This document shows, piece after piece, positions 25,582-34,802 of a stretch of 64,000 nt of DNA (positions within the stretch are counted from its first letter, which is position 1; every line of letters starts with the position of its first letter). The stretch is from Streptomyces tropicalis (lineage in GTDB: Bacteria; Actinomycetota; Actinomycetes; Streptomycetales; Streptomycetaceae): contig NZ_JARJBB010000005.1 of assembly GCF_029269835.1 (NCBI RefSeq), positions 310,001-374,000 on the forward strand, read 5' to 3'. A model generated the notes under the pieces. It searched no databases. It saw nothing but the letters and a program-made list of their open reading frames with translations, and was not told the DNA's origin. The translations under genes were made by a program, and so were the position numbers.

Positions 25582-26223
25582 ATGGACACCACACAGCGGA
25601 CCGAACAGCAGCAGTCGGCCGACCGCCGGCGGCGCGAGCTGCTGGAGGCCGCCGACCGGGTGGTGCTGCGCGACGGCCCGCATGCCTCGATGAACGCCAT
25701 CGCCGCCGAGGCCGGCATCACCAAGCCGATCCTCTACCGCCACTTCGGCGACAAGGGCGGGCTGTACGCGGCCCTGGGCAAGCGGCACACCGACGCCCTC
25801 CTCGACTCCCTGCGGGCCGCGCTGGACGCGCCGGCCGAGCGCCGGGAGCGGGTGGAGGCGACCCTGGACACCTACCTCGCCGCGATCGAGGCCCGTCCGC
25901 AGGTGTACCGCTTCCTGATGCACCCCGCGGAGGGGTCTCAGGGCGAGGCGGGCTTCGACGTCGGCAAGCACTCCGCCCCCCTGCTGCGCCGCATGGGCGA
26001 GGAGCTGGCCCAGGTCATCGCGGAGCGCCTGGACCTCGGCCCCGGGAGCGAGCAGCTGGCCCGGGTGTGGGGCCACGGCATCGTCGGCATGATGCACGCG
26101 GCGGGCGACTGGTGGCTCGGTGAGCGGCCCTGCTCCCGCGCCGAGCTGGTGCGCAGCCTGGCCGACCTCCTCTGGGGCCGGCTGGCGGCGGCGGGCGACA
26201 AGGTGGGCGGTCCGGGCTTCTGA
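25582..26223 (+). CDS. TetR/AcrR-family transcriptional regulator
   Basis: A 213-residue protein with a classical TetR helix-turn-helix at about 15-62 (ELLEAADRVVLRDG, MNAIAAEAGITKPILYRHFGDKGGLYAA). The C-terminal ligand domain includes a TetR_C-like stretch and a GMMHAAGDWWLGERP segment seen in fatty-acid-responsive members. The ligand is likely an acyl-CoA given the divergent dehydrogenase and palindromes 107 bp upstream. GGGGAGAGCAC precedes ATG at 25582. Confidence 0.93.
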   Translation: MDTTQRTEQQQSADRRRRELLEAADRVVLRDGPHASMNAIAAEAGITKPILYRHFGDKGGLYAALGKRHTDALLDSLRAALDAPAERRERVEATLDTYLAAIEARPQVYRFLMHPAEGSQGEAGFDVGKHSAPLLRRMGEELAQVIAERLDLGPGSEQLARVWGHGIVGMMHAAGDWWLGERPCSRAELVRSLADLLWGRLAAAGDKVGGPGF

Positions 26224-26285
26224 GCCCCGCGAGGGCCGGGCTCGCGGGCCCGGCCCCGGTCGGGCCCGGGGCGCCCGGTCGGCCC

Positions 26286-26861
26286 CTACCGGGTGCCGTC
26301 CGGCCGGACCCGGCCGTGCCCGGGGCGCCCCCAGGGCGCCTTCGCCGCCTGCCGCAGCACGCGCCGCCGGCGCAGACCGGTGAGGCGGTCGACATACAGA
26401 AGGCCCTCCAGGTGGTCGTACTCGTGCTGGAGGCAGCGGGCGAAGAACCCCGTCCCGTGCACGGTGACCGGCTCCCCCGTCACGGTGACGCCCTCGACGA
26501 CCGCCTCGTCGTGGCGCTCGGTGCCCGCCTCCAGGCCCGGCAGGGACAGACAGCCCTCGGGTCCGCGGACCACCACGCCGTCCGTCTCCACCAGCCGCGG
26601 GTTCACCACATGGCCCAGACGGCGCACGTCCTCGTCGTCCGGGCAGTCGTAGACGAACACCCGCTGGGCGACCCCGATCTGGTTCGCGGCCAGCCCCACC
26701 CCCCGGGCGGCGTACATCGTGGCGAACAAGTCCTCCACCAGCCGTGCCAGTTCGGGGCCGAAGTCGGTGACCTCCCGGCAGGGCTCGTGCAGCACCGCGT
26801 CGTGGAGCAGGGCGAGGGGCCGGACGCGCCCGTGGGCGCCCGGGATCGGGCCGTTGCGCAT
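26286..26861 (-). CDS. def: Peptide deformylase
   Basis: A 191-residue metalloenzyme removing the N-formyl group from nascent proteins. All three motifs are intact: GVGLAANQIG near 57, EGCLSLPG with the metal cysteine C104, and HEYDHLEG near 146 with both metal histidines and the catalytic glutamate. The C-terminal tail (about 25 residues, Arg/Gly-rich) is longer than in the minimal enzyme. The start ATG at 26861 is followed by an arginine-rich N-terminal extension. It is divergent from murT; streptomycetes usually carry several deformylases. Confidence 0.95.
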   Translation of the reverse strand: MRNGPIPGAHGRVRPLALLHDAVLHEPCREVTDFGPELARLVEDLFATMYAARGVGLAANQIGVAQRVFVYDCPDDEDVRRLGHVVNPRLVETDGVVVRGPEGCLSLPGLEAGTERHDEAVVEGVTVTGEPVTVHGTGFFARCLQHEYDHLEGLLYVDRLTGLRRRRVLRQAAKAPWGRPGHGRVRPDGTR

Positions 26862-27021
26862 GGCGGCAAGGGTACGGTCCTCTAGGCCGCGCGAAGGGCG
26901 CGCGGGTGCCGCCGCGGTGCCGGGGTTCGGGAGTGCGAACGGATCTCGATAGGCTGAGGCCCACACCACGTTGCCGAACGACTTCGAGGCGCGGCGCGTA
27001 CGCAAGGAGGATCGAGAACTG

Positions 27022-28260
27022 ATGTCAGGCAACTCGGACCCGCTCTCGCCGCGGGCCAAGCTGGCCGTGACCGCGGGCAAGGCGGTCGCTGCAGCGTCGC
27101 GTGCCGCGGGACGCGGCAGCGGTTCGGTGATCGGCGGTCGGGTCGCCCTCAGGCTCGACCCCGATCTGCTCGGCCGCCTCGCCCAGCACCTGGACGTGGT
27201 CCTGGTCTCGGCGACGAACGGCAAGACCACGACGACCCGGCTCATCGCCGAGGCGCTCCGGGCGGCCGGCCCGGTGGTGTCCAACGCGCTCGGCGCCAAC
27301 ATGCCCGCGGGCATCACCTCGGCGCTCGCCGGCAGCTCGGAGGCGAAGTTCGGCGTCATCGAGGTCGACGAGAAGTACCTCGCCGGTGTGGCGCGCGACA
27401 CGTCCCCCAAGTGCATCGCGCTGCTGAACCTCTCCCGCGACCAGCTGGACCGCGCCGCCGAGACCCGGATGCTCGCCGAGCACTGGCGTGAGGGCCTGTC
27501 GGGCTCCAAGGCCGTGGTCGTGGCCAACTGCGACGACCCGCTGGTGGTCTGGGCAGCCTCCTCCTCGCCGAACGTGGTCTGGGTCGCCGCCGGGCAGATG
27601 TGGAAGGACGACGCCTGGTCCTGCCCGTCCTGCGGCGGCGTGATGCAGCGGCCCGGCGAGGACTGGTTCTGCGGCGAGTGCGGCTTCCGCCGCCCGACCC
27701 CGACCTGGGCCCTGTCCGGCGACCACGTCCTCGACCCGCACGGCTCGGCCTGGCCGATCCACCTCCAGCTGCCGGGCCGCGCCAACAAGGCCAACGCCGC
27801 CTCCTCGGCCGCCGTGGCCGCGGTCTTCGGGGTGCCCCCGCAGGTGGCCCTGGAGCGCATGTACCAGGTGCAGGCCGTCGCCGGGCGCTACGACGTGGTG
27901 CAGTTCATGCAGCGCGACCTGCGGCTGCTGCTGGCGAAGAACCCGGCCGGCTGGCTGGAGACCTTCTCCCTGATCGACCCGCCGCCCACCCCGGTGATCC
28001 TGTCCGTCAACGCGCGCGGCGCGGACGGCACGGACACCTCCTGGCTGTGGGACGTGGACTACACGCGCCTGACCGGGCACCCCATCTTCGTGATCGGCGA
28101 CCGCAAGCTGGACCTCGCCGTGCGCCTGGAGGTCGCGGGCCAGCACTTCCAGGTCTGCGACAACCTCGACCAGGCCGTCCAGCAGGCCCCGCCGGGCCGC
28201 ATCGAGGTGATCGCGAACTACACCGCGTTCCAGGACCTGCGCCGCCGCGTCGGCAACTGA
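27022..28260 (+). CDS. murT: Lipid II isoglutaminyl synthase, Mur-ligase subunit
   Basis: A 412-residue Mur-ligase-like subunit that with GatD amidates the glutamate of lipid II to isoglutamine. The P-loop is ATNGKTTTT with K68, followed by the MurT-specific four-cysteine ribbon (CPSCGG near 200 and CGECG near 220) and the DUF1727 domain at the C terminus. The start at 27022 was chosen because AAGGAGG lies upstream, although an in-frame start at 26971 exists. The gene pairs with gatD 20 bp downstream. Confidence 0.96.
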   Translation: MSGNSDPLSPRAKLAVTAGKAVAAASRAAGRGSGSVIGGRVALRLDPDLLGRLAQHLDVVLVSATNGKTTTTRLIAEALRAAGPVVSNALGANMPAGITSALAGSSEAKFGVIEVDEKYLAGVARDTSPKCIALLNLSRDQLDRAAETRMLAEHWREGLSGSKAVVVANCDDPLVVWAASSSPNVVWVAAGQMWKDDAWSCPSCGGVMQRPGEDWFCGECGFRRPTPTWALSGDHVLDPHGSAWPIHLQLPGRANKANAASSAAVAAVFGVPPQVALERMYQVQAVAGRYDVVQFMQRDLRLLLAKNPAGWLETFSLIDPPPTPVILSVNARGADGTDTSWLWDVDYTRLTGHPIFVIGDRKLDLAVRLEVAGQHFQVCDNLDQAVQQAPPGRIEVIANYTAFQDLRRRVGN

Positions 28261-28280
28261 CCACGAAGGACGAGCCCCAC

Positions 28281-29009
28281 ATGAGCGACAACCAACTGCG
28301 GCTGGTCTGGATCTACCCGGACCTGCTGAGCACCTACGGCGACCAGGGCAACGCGCTCGTCGTCGAGCGGCGCGCCCGGCAGCGCGGTCTCGACGTGGCC
28401 CGCCTGGACGTGCGCAGCGACCAGCCGATCCCGACCTCCGGCGACATCTACCTGATCGGCGGCGGCGAGGACCGCCCGCAGCGGCTCGCGGCCGAGCGGC
28501 TGCGCCGGGACGGCCACCTGCACCAGGCCGTGCAGAACGGCGCGATCGTCTTCTCTGTCTGCGCCGGCTACCAGATCCTCGGCCACGAGTTCGTGAACGA
28601 CCTCGGCCAGCGGCAGCCGGGCCTCGGCCTGCTCGACGTGGTGTCGGTGCGCGGCGAGGGCGAGCGGTGCGTCGGCGACGTGCTCGGCGACGTCGACCCG
28701 CGTCTCGGCCTGCCGCCGCTGACCGGCTTCGAGAACCACCAGGGCGTCACGCACCTCGGCCCCACCGCGCGCCCCCTCGCCCGGGTCCGCCTCGGCAAGG
28801 GCAACGGCACCGGCGACGGCACGGAGGGCGCGTACAACGACACGGTCTTCGGCACGTACATGCACGGGCCGGTGCTCGCGCGCAACCCGCAGATCGCGGA
28901 CCTGCTGCTGAAGCTGGCCCTCGACGTCAACGCGCTGCCGCCGATCGACGACCGCTGGTACGAGGCGCTGCGCAACGAGCGCATCGCCGCCGCCCAGCAG
29001 CCCGCGTAA
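28281..29009 (+). CDS. gatD: Lipid II isoglutaminyl synthase, glutamine amidotransferase subunit
   Basis: A 242-residue class-I-like glutaminase domain that supplies ammonia to MurT. The nucleophile is C94 in VCAGYQILGHEF and the catalytic histidine H195 in TYMHGPVLARNP, matching the CobB/CobQ-like GATase fold. It is cytoplasmic and acts as a heterodimer with MurT during peptidoglycan precursor amidation. ATG at 28281, 20 bp after the murT stop, makes a two-gene operon. Confidence 0.96.
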   Translation: MSDNQLRLVWIYPDLLSTYGDQGNALVVERRARQRGLDVARLDVRSDQPIPTSGDIYLIGGGEDRPQRLAAERLRRDGHLHQAVQNGAIVFSVCAGYQILGHEFVNDLGQRQPGLGLLDVVSVRGEGERCVGDVLGDVDPRLGLPPLTGFENHQGVTHLGPTARPLARVRLGKGNGTGDGTEGAYNDTVFGTYMHGPVLARNPQIADLLLKLALDVNALPPIDDRWYEALRNERIAAAQQPA

Positions 29010-29334
29010 CCGGAGCACACCCGTCCGGATCCCGGCCGCCGGGCCGTCCGGACGAGCGGACCACCGGCGCCGGCCTGCGCGGAAACGGTGCTGCGGCGGC
29101 CCGCCGGGCGGCTCCCCCGCCAGGGGGCCGCCACCGGTCCGCACGGCCCGTCCGATCGGGGGTCCGCACAGGTGAGCGGGCCCGTACGATCAGGCATCCG
29201 CACAGGTGAGCGGGGTCGTCCAGCAGGCGGACGCACGGTTCGGTCCCGCCCCCCGGTGCCGCTAGGGTGGCGGTGAATCGAGCCGGACAGCGTGGTCCGG
29301 TCCCCGCGCCCACGGTGAGAAGGTTATTCGGGCT
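29010..29334. other. Intergenic region upstream of pfkA with a 34-bp tandem repeat
   Basis: A 325-bp gap between gatD and pfkA. It contains a 34-bp direct tandem repeat (29147-29214), 120 bp before the pfkA start. The rest shows no convincing coding frame; the pfkA promoter must lie here or in the last 120 bp. Confidence 0.55.
29147..29214. repeat. 34-bp direct tandem repeat, two copies
   Basis: Copies 29147-29180 and 29181-29214 share an identical 18-bp core (TCCGCACAGGTGAGCGGG) at the same position and differ at a few bases in the first half. They are adjacent and in the same orientation. A regulatory role for pfkA is inferred from location. Confidence 0.75.
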
Positions 29335-30360
29335 ATGCGCATTGGTGTCCTCACGTCCGGCGGCGACTGCCCCGGCCTGAACGCCGTCATCCGGTCCGTC
29401 GTGCACCGCGCCGTCGTCGACCACGGCGACGAGGTCATCGGCTTCCGGGACGGCTGGAAGGGCCTCCTGGAATGCGACTACCTCAAGCTCGACCTCGACG
29501 CTGTGGGCGGCATCCTCGCCCGCGGCGGCACCATCCTCGGCTCGTCCCGGGTCCGTCCCGAGCACCTGCGGGACGGCGTGGAGCGGGCCCGGGGCCACCT
29601 CCGGGAACTCGGTCTCGACGCGATCATCCCGATCGGCGGCGAGGGCACGCTGAAGGCGGCCCGCCTGCTGTCGGACAACGGCCTGCCCATCGTCGGCGTG
29701 CCGAAGACCATCGACAACGACATCGCCGTCACCGACGTCACCTTCGGCTTCGACACGGCGGTGACCGTCGCCACCGAGGCGCTGGACCGCCTCAAGACCA
29801 CCGCCGAGTCCCACCAGCGCGTGCTGATCGTGGAGGTCATGGGCCGCCACACCGGCTGGATCGCGCTGCACTCCGGCATGGCGGCCGGCGCCCACGCCAT
29901 CGTCGTCCCGGAACGGCCCTTCGACATCGACGAGTTGACCGCGAGGGTCGGCGAGCGGTTCGCCGCGGGCAAGCGGTTCGCCATCGTCGTCGCCGCGGAG
30001 GGCGCCAAGCCCGCCGCCGGAAGCATGGAGTTCGACGAGGGCGGCAAGGACATCTACGGCCACGAGCGGTTCGCCGGCATCGCCCGGCAGCTGTCCCTGG
30101 AGCTGGAGCAGCGCCTCGGCAAGGAGGCACGGCCGGTCATCCTCGGGCACGTGCAGCGCGGCGGCACGCCCACGGCCTACGACCGGGTGCTGGCCACGCG
30201 GTTCGGCTGGCACGCGGTGGAGGCCGTGCACCGCGGCGAGTTCGGCCGGATGACGGCGCTGCGCGGCACGGACATCGTGACGGTGCCGCTGGCCGAGGCC
30301 GTGGAGACCCTCAAGACGGTACCCACCGACCGGTACGCCGAGGCGGAGTGCGTGCTCTGA
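29335..30360 (+). CDS. pfkA: ATP-dependent 6-phosphofructokinase
   Basis: A 341-residue phosphofructokinase. It opens with the phosphate-binding GVLTSGGDCPGLNAVIR, continues with PIGGEGTLKAARLL, and has the catalytic TIDNDIAVTDVTFGFDTAV and MGRHTGWIAL, plus VQRGGTPTAYDR. Glycine rather than aspartate after GGE in GGEGT favours ATP over pyrophosphate as phosphate donor, as in the characterised Streptomyces coelicolor ATP enzyme. It is one of several paralogues in streptomycetes. A hairpin terminator follows the stop. Confidence 0.95.
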   Translation: MRIGVLTSGGDCPGLNAVIRSVVHRAVVDHGDEVIGFRDGWKGLLECDYLKLDLDAVGGILARGGTILGSSRVRPEHLRDGVERARGHLRELGLDAIIPIGGEGTLKAARLLSDNGLPIVGVPKTIDNDIAVTDVTFGFDTAVTVATEALDRLKTTAESHQRVLIVEVMGRHTGWIALHSGMAAGAHAIVVPERPFDIDELTARVGERFAAGKRFAIVVAAEGAKPAAGSMEFDEGGKDIYGHERFAGIARQLSLELEQRLGKEARPVILGHVQRGGTPTAYDRVLATRFGWHAVEAVHRGEFGRMTALRGTDIVTVPLAEAVETLKTVPTDRYAEAECVL

Positions 30361-30413
30361 GCCGCGAGCCGTCCCGGGGACGTACGGGCCCGCGGGCCTG
30401 AGGCAGGGTTGCC

Positions 30414-30445
30414 CCGCCCCCGGCCGCGGACGCGGCCGGGGGCGG
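30414..30445. terminator. 14-bp hairpin terminator downstream of pfkA
   Basis: CCGCCCCCGGCCGC (30414-30427) pairs perfectly with GCGGCCGGGGGCGG (30432-30445) around a GGAC tetraloop, 54 bp past the pfkA stop. No T-run follows, as is usual in Streptomyces. Confidence 0.75.
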
Positions 30446-30499
30446 TTCTACCCTGGTGCGGACAGACCGCACAACCCCCCACGAAGCAGGAGCCGGCGG

Positions 30500-31450
30500 A
30501 TGGATCACAGCATGCACGGCATGACGATGGATCTGCCGCCGTTCACGGTGGCCCGCGGCCTCATGTGGTCCGCGGACCCGATCTTCCTCGTCGCGTGCCT
30601 GCTCGGGCTCGGCCTGTACGGCTGGGGCGTCGTCCGGCTGCGGCGGCGCGGGGACGCCTGGCCGGTGGGCCGGACCGTCGCCTACACCGCCGGTGTGCTG
30701 ACCGTGATGCTGGTCATGTGCACCCGGCTGAACGACTACGGCATGGTCATGTTCAGCGTGCACATGGTGCAGCACATGGTGATCAGCATGCTGTCGCCCA
30801 TCCTGATCCTGCTGGGCGCGCCGATCACCCTGGCGCTGCGGGCCCTGCCGGTCGCCGGCCGGGGCCGCCGGGGACCGCGCGAGCTGCTGCTGGCCCTGCT
30901 GCACAGCCGCTACCTGCGCGTGGTGACCCACCCCGCCTTCACCATCCCGCTGTTCATCGCGAGCCTGTACGCGCTCTACTTCACGTCGATCTTCGACCTC
31001 CTGATGGGGTCGAGGACGGGGCACACCGCCATGATGGTGCACTTCCTCGCGGTGGGCCTGGTCTTCTTCTGGCCGATCATGGGCGTGGACCCGGGACCGC
31101 ACCGGCCGGGCCACCTGATGCGGATGCTGGAGCTGTTCGCGGGCATGCCCTTCCACGCGTTCTTCGGCATCGCGCTGATGATGGCGAGCACGCCCATGGT
31201 CGCGACCTACCGCAATCCGCCCGCGTCCCTCGGCATCGACGCCCTCGGCGACCAGACGGCGGCCGGTGGCATCGCCTGGGCCTTCAGCGAGGTGCCGTCC
31301 GTGCTGGTGCTGCTCGCGCTGCTGTTCCAGTGGTACCGCTCCGAGCAGCGCCAGGCCCGTCGCAAGGACCGCGCCGCCGACCGTGACGGCGACCGCGAGC
31401 TGCAGGAGTACAACGCCTACCTGGCGTCGCTCAACGCGCGCGGCCGCTGA
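30500..31450 (+). CDS. Cytochrome c oxidase assembly (CtaG, caa3-type) membrane protein
   Basis: The 316-residue protein has seven or so membrane helices. Its N terminus is Met/His-rich (MDHSMHGMTM), and MFSVHMVQHMVISMLSP supplies a histidine/methionine-rich face typical of CtaG, followed by HPAFTIPLF and GLVFFWPIMGVDP. The family assists copper insertion or assembly of heme-copper oxidases. The C-terminal tail is basic. No copper chaperone gene is adjacent. ATG at 30500 has AGGAG upstream; a start at 30512 is also possible. Confidence 0.9.
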   Translation: MDHSMHGMTMDLPPFTVARGLMWSADPIFLVACLLGLGLYGWGVVRLRRRGDAWPVGRTVAYTAGVLTVMLVMCTRLNDYGMVMFSVHMVQHMVISMLSPILILLGAPITLALRALPVAGRGRRGPRELLLALLHSRYLRVVTHPAFTIPLFIASLYALYFTSIFDLLMGSRTGHTAMMVHFLAVGLVFFWPIMGVDPGPHRPGHLMRMLELFAGMPFHAFFGIALMMASTPMVATYRNPPASLGIDALGDQTAAGGIAWAFSEVPSVLVLLALLFQWYRSEQRQARRKDRAADRDGDRELQEYNAYLASLNARGR

Positions 31451-31629
31451 CCGTCTCCCCGGCCGGTCCCCCTGCGGGACCGCCCGCCCCGCCGTGCCCG
31501 GACCTCCGCGTGAGCGTCCGGTTCCCCCGGGAGGACACCCGGAGGTCCTTGCGTCCCCGCCCATCCGCCGGGCCGGACGGCGGCGCGGCGGGCACCATGG
31601 AGGGGTCGGACCACGAGAAGGGTGTCGCG

Positions 31630-31800
31630 ATGCCCGGTTCCCCGCACGGTTCCACGAGGACGATGGGGGTGCTCACCCTCGCCGCGCTGGTCGTGGTGAG
31701 CGCCTACACCGTGGCCCTCGGCAGCAACGGCTGGCTGTGGTTCGGCTGGGTGGTGCTGGGCCTGATCACCCTGGCGACGGCCGCCTCGCGCCGGACCTGA
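31630..31800 (+). CDS. Small membrane protein (56 aa)
   Basis: The short protein has an N-terminal polar segment and a hydrophobic region from about residue 16 to 50 (LTLAALVVVSAYTVAL, then NGWLWFGWVVLGLITLAT) that could form two spans. It is the typical form of a conserved small Streptomyces membrane protein without known role. A purine-rich GAGAAGGG stretch precedes ATG at 31630. It is convergent with the kinase gene, 3 bp apart. Confidence 0.65.
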   Translation: MPGSPHGSTRTMGVLTLAALVVVSAYTVALGSNGWLWFGWVVLGLITLATAASRRT

Positions 31801-31803
31801 CCC

Positions 31804-33009
31804 TCACTCCGCGGGCAGCCGCCCCGCGGAGTGGACGCCCGGCTGGTACTTGGGCAGCCGGACGGTGATCCTCATGCCGGCCCCGGGCGCCGTCTCCAGG
31901 ACCAGGCCGTGGCCGTCGCCGTAGACCTGGCGGAGCCGCTCGTCGACGTTGGACAGCCCGATGCCGCCGGACGGGCTGACCTCGCCGGCGAGGATGCGGC
32001 GCAGCAGCGCCGGGTCCATGCCGGCTCCGTCGTCGTCGATGGCCACGACGGCCTCGGCGCCCGCGTCCTGCGCGGTGATCCGGATGCGGCAGGTTCCGGC
32101 CTTGCCCTCCAGGCCGTGCTTGACGGCGTTCTCGACCAGCGGCTGCAGGCACAGGAAGGGCAGTGCCACCGGGAGGACCTCGGGGGCGATCTGGAGGGTC
32201 ACGGCGAGGCGGTCGCCGAAGCGCGCCCGGACCAGGGCGAGGTAGTGCTCGATGGCGTGCAGCTCGTCGGCGAGGGTGGTGAAGTCGCCGTGCCGCCGGA
32301 AGGAGTAGCGGGTGAAGTCCGCGAACTCCAGCAGCAGTGCGCGGGCGCGCTCGGGGTCGGTGCGCACGAACGAGGCGATCACGGCGAGCGAGTTGAAGAT
32401 GAAGTGCGGGGAGATCTGGGCGCGCAGGGCCCTGATCTCGGCCTCGATGAGCCGGGTCCGCGAGCGGTCGAGGTCGGCCAGCTCCAGCTGCACGGACACC
32501 CAGCGGGCGACCTCGGCCGCGGCGCGGGCCAGGACCGCCGACTCGCGCGGCGCGCAGGCGACGAGGACGCCGTGCACCCGGTCGTCGACGGTCAGCGGGA
32601 CGAGGACCGCCCAGCGCAGCGGGCAGTCCGGGGTGCCGCAGGTGAGCCGGAACGCCTCGCCCCGGCCGGTCCGGAGCGGGCCGGCCAGATGGCCGGCTAT
32701 CTCGTCGCGGTGGTGGGCGCCCACGCCGTCCCAGGCCAGCACCCGCCGGTCGTCGGCGAGACACAGCGCGTCGGTGCCGAGCAGGGTGCGCAGCCGGCGG
32801 GCCGACCGGCGGGCGGTGTCCTCGGTGAGCCCGGCCCGCAGCGGGGGCGCGGCGAGGGAGGCGGTGTGCAGGGTCTGGAACGTGGCGTGCTCGACGGGGG
32901 TGCCGAGGCCGCCGAGGTTCTCCGGCCGGGCCGTGCGGCGGCCGAGCCAGAATCCGGCGGCGAGCAGCGGCAGCACGGCCACGCACAGGCCGGCGAGGAA
33001 GCCGCTCAC
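31804..33009 (-). CDS. LytS-type sensor histidine kinase
   Basis: A 401-residue kinase with one N-terminal membrane helix (residues 4-21, FLAGLCVAVLPLLAAGFWLG), a GAF-like sensor domain (about 45-185), and the His_kinase domain with H202 in ISPHFIFNSLAVI and an ATP-binding domain containing PLVENAVKHG and IDDDGAGMD. GTG at 33009 overlaps the stop of the symporter gene (GTGA). It ends an operon that begins with its likely partner, the LytTR response regulator. The signal is unknown; acetate or pyruvate is suggested only by the adjacent symporter. Confidence 0.92.
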   Translation of the reverse strand: MSGFLAGLCVAVLPLLAAGFWLGRRTARPENLGGLGTPVEHATFQTLHTASLAAPPLRAGLTEDTARRSARRLRTLLGTDALCLADDRRVLAWDGVGAHHRDEIAGHLAGPLRTGRGEAFRLTCGTPDCPLRWAVLVPLTVDDRVHGVLVACAPRESAVLARAAAEVARWVSVQLELADLDRSRTRLIEAEIRALRAQISPHFIFNSLAVIASFVRTDPERARALLLEFADFTRYSFRRHGDFTTLADELHAIEHYLALVRARFGDRLAVTLQIAPEVLPVALPFLCLQPLVENAVKHGLEGKAGTCRIRITAQDAGAEAVVAIDDDGAGMDPALLRRILAGEVSPSGGIGLSNVDERLRQVYGDGHGLVLETAPGAGMRITVRLPKYQPGVHSAGRLPAE

Positions 33010-34709
33010 CCCTTCACCTCCGCGCGCAGCTGCTCGGGCAGGTGGAAGCGTGCCAGGACGGCGGCGGTCCGGGCCGGCGTACGGCCCGGAGTGGCCAGGG
33101 ACACCAGGACCATGGTGACGAACCCCAGGGGCACCGACCACGGGGCGGGCCAGGCGAGCAGGGTGTGCAGCGGCCCGGTGCCGGGGTAGCCCGCCATGGT
33201 CGCGGCCACCGCGAGGAGCGCGGAGCCGCCGCCCACCAGCATGCCGGCGGCCGCACCGGGCGGGGTGAGCCGCCGCCACCAGATGCCGAGGACGAGCAGC
33301 GGGCAGAACGACGACGCGGACACGGCGAAGGCGAGTCCCACGGCGTCCGCGACCGGCAGCCCGCCGACGACGGCGCAGGCGGCGAGCGGCACGGCCATGG
33401 CCAGCAGGGCGCCGAGCCGGAAGTGCCGTACGCCGCGGGCCGGCAGGACGTCCTGGGTGAGCACCCCGGCCACCGCCATGGTCAGTCCGGACGCGGTGGA
33501 CAGGAAGGCGGCGAAGGCCCCGCCGGCGACGAGCGCGCCGAGCAGGTCGCCGCCGACTCCGCCGATCATGCGGTCGGGCAGCAGCAGCACGGCCGCGTCG
33601 GCGTCGGAGGTGAGCGCGAGTTCGGGGGTGTAGAGGCGGCCGAGGGCGCCGTAGACGGGCGGCAGCAGGTAGAAGGCGCCGACCAGGCCGAGCACGGCGA
33701 CCGTGGTGCGGCGGGCGGCGACCCCGTGAGGGCTGGTGTAGTAGCGGACGACCACGTGCGGCAGGCCCATGGTGCCGAGGAAGGTGGCGAGGATCAGTCC
33801 GTACGTGGCGTACAGCGGGCGCTCCTCGCGGACGGTGGCGAGGGTGCCGGCGTCCGGGCCGTGGACGGACTCGGGGACGCGGGCGCCCGGGCCGAACGTC
33901 AGCCGGGTGCCGCTCTCGACGCGGTGGACGCCGGCGGGGAGCCGGGCCCGGCCGCCGTCCAGGGTCCGGCCGTCGACCCGGCCGTGCACGGTGACCGTCA
34001 GGGGCCCGACGAGCCGGAGGTCCAGGGTGCCGTCGAAGCGGACCGTGCGCTGCTCGCGGAAGGCGGGCGGTTCCTCGAAGGCGTGCCGGGGGGCGCCGTC
34101 GCCCTGCCAGGCCAGGACCAGGAACAGGGCGGGGACGAGCAGGGCGGTCAGTTTGAGCCAGTACTGGAAGGCCTGGACGAAGGTGATGCTGCGCATGCCG
34201 CCCGCTGCGACGGTGGCGACCACGACGACGGCGACGACGACGGCGCCGAGCGTGCCGGGCGCGCCGGTCAGCACCGTCAGGGTCAGCCCGGCGCCCTGGA
34301 GCTGGGGCAGGAGGTAGAGCCAGCCGACGCCGACGACGAAGGCGCCGGCCAGGCGGCGCACGGCGGGCGAGGCGAGCCGGGCCTCGGCGAAGTCGGGCAG
34401 GGTGTAGGCGCCGGAGCGGCGCAGCGGGGCGGCGACGAAGAGGAGCAGCACCAGGTATCCGGCGGTGTAGCCCACCGGGTACCAGAGCATGTCGGGGCCC
34501 TGGACGAGGACCAGGCCGGCGATGCCGAGGAAGGAGGCGGCGGAGAGGTACTCGCCGCTGATCGCGGCCGCGTTCAGGCGCGGGCCGACGGTGCGGGAGG
34601 CGACGTAGAAGTCGGAGGTGGTGCGGGAGACGCGCAGGCCGAAGGCGCCGACGAGGACGGTGGCGACGACGACGAGGACGACGGCGGGCACGGCGTAGCC
34701 GGAGTTCAC
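33006..34709 (-). CDS. Sodium:solute symporter (acetate/cation symporter-like)
   Basis: A 567-residue SSS-family transporter with about 13 membrane helices. The substrate/sodium signatures TTSDFYVASRTVGPRLNAAAISGEYLSAASFLG (split here as adjacent family motifs) and ITFVQAFQYWLKLTALLVP resemble ActP-like carboxylate symporters. Between about residues 205 and 290 it has an extra ~80-residue hydrophilic loop rich in short strands (RFDGTLDLRLVGPLTVTVHG), which is unusual in shorter SSS proteins but typical of actinobacterial acetate-type symporters. It is coupled to a DUF485-like gene and a LytS/LytTR pair. The substrate is inferred. Confidence 0.9.
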   Translation of the reverse strand: MNSGYAVPAVVLVVVATVLVGAFGLRVSRTTSDFYVASRTVGPRLNAAAISGEYLSAASFLGIAGLVLVQGPDMLWYPVGYTAGYLVLLLFVAAPLRRSGAYTLPDFAEARLASPAVRRLAGAFVVGVGWLYLLPQLQGAGLTLTVLTGAPGTLGAVVVAVVVVATVAAGGMRSITFVQAFQYWLKLTALLVPALFLVLAWQGDGAPRHAFEEPPAFREQRTVRFDGTLDLRLVGPLTVTVHGRVDGRTLDGGRARLPAGVHRVESGTRLTFGPGARVPESVHGPDAGTLATVREERPLYATYGLILATFLGTMGLPHVVVRYYTSPHGVAARRTTVAVLGLVGAFYLLPPVYGALGRLYTPELALTSDADAAVLLLPDRMIGGVGGDLLGALVAGGAFAAFLSTASGLTMAVAGVLTQDVLPARGVRHFRLGALLAMAVPLAACAVVGGLPVADAVGLAFAVSASSFCPLLVLGIWWRRLTPPGAAAGMLVGGGSALLAVAATMAGYPGTGPLHTLLAWPAPWSVPLGFVTMVLVSLATPGRTPARTAAVLARFHLPEQLRAEVKG

Positions 34710-34802
34710 GGTCCGGGCGGTCCTCTCAGGTCTTCTCGGGTCCTCCCGGCGGTCCCGGGTCTCCTGCGGCCGCCGGCGTCCCCTCGGTCGTCCGGGTCCC
34801 CC

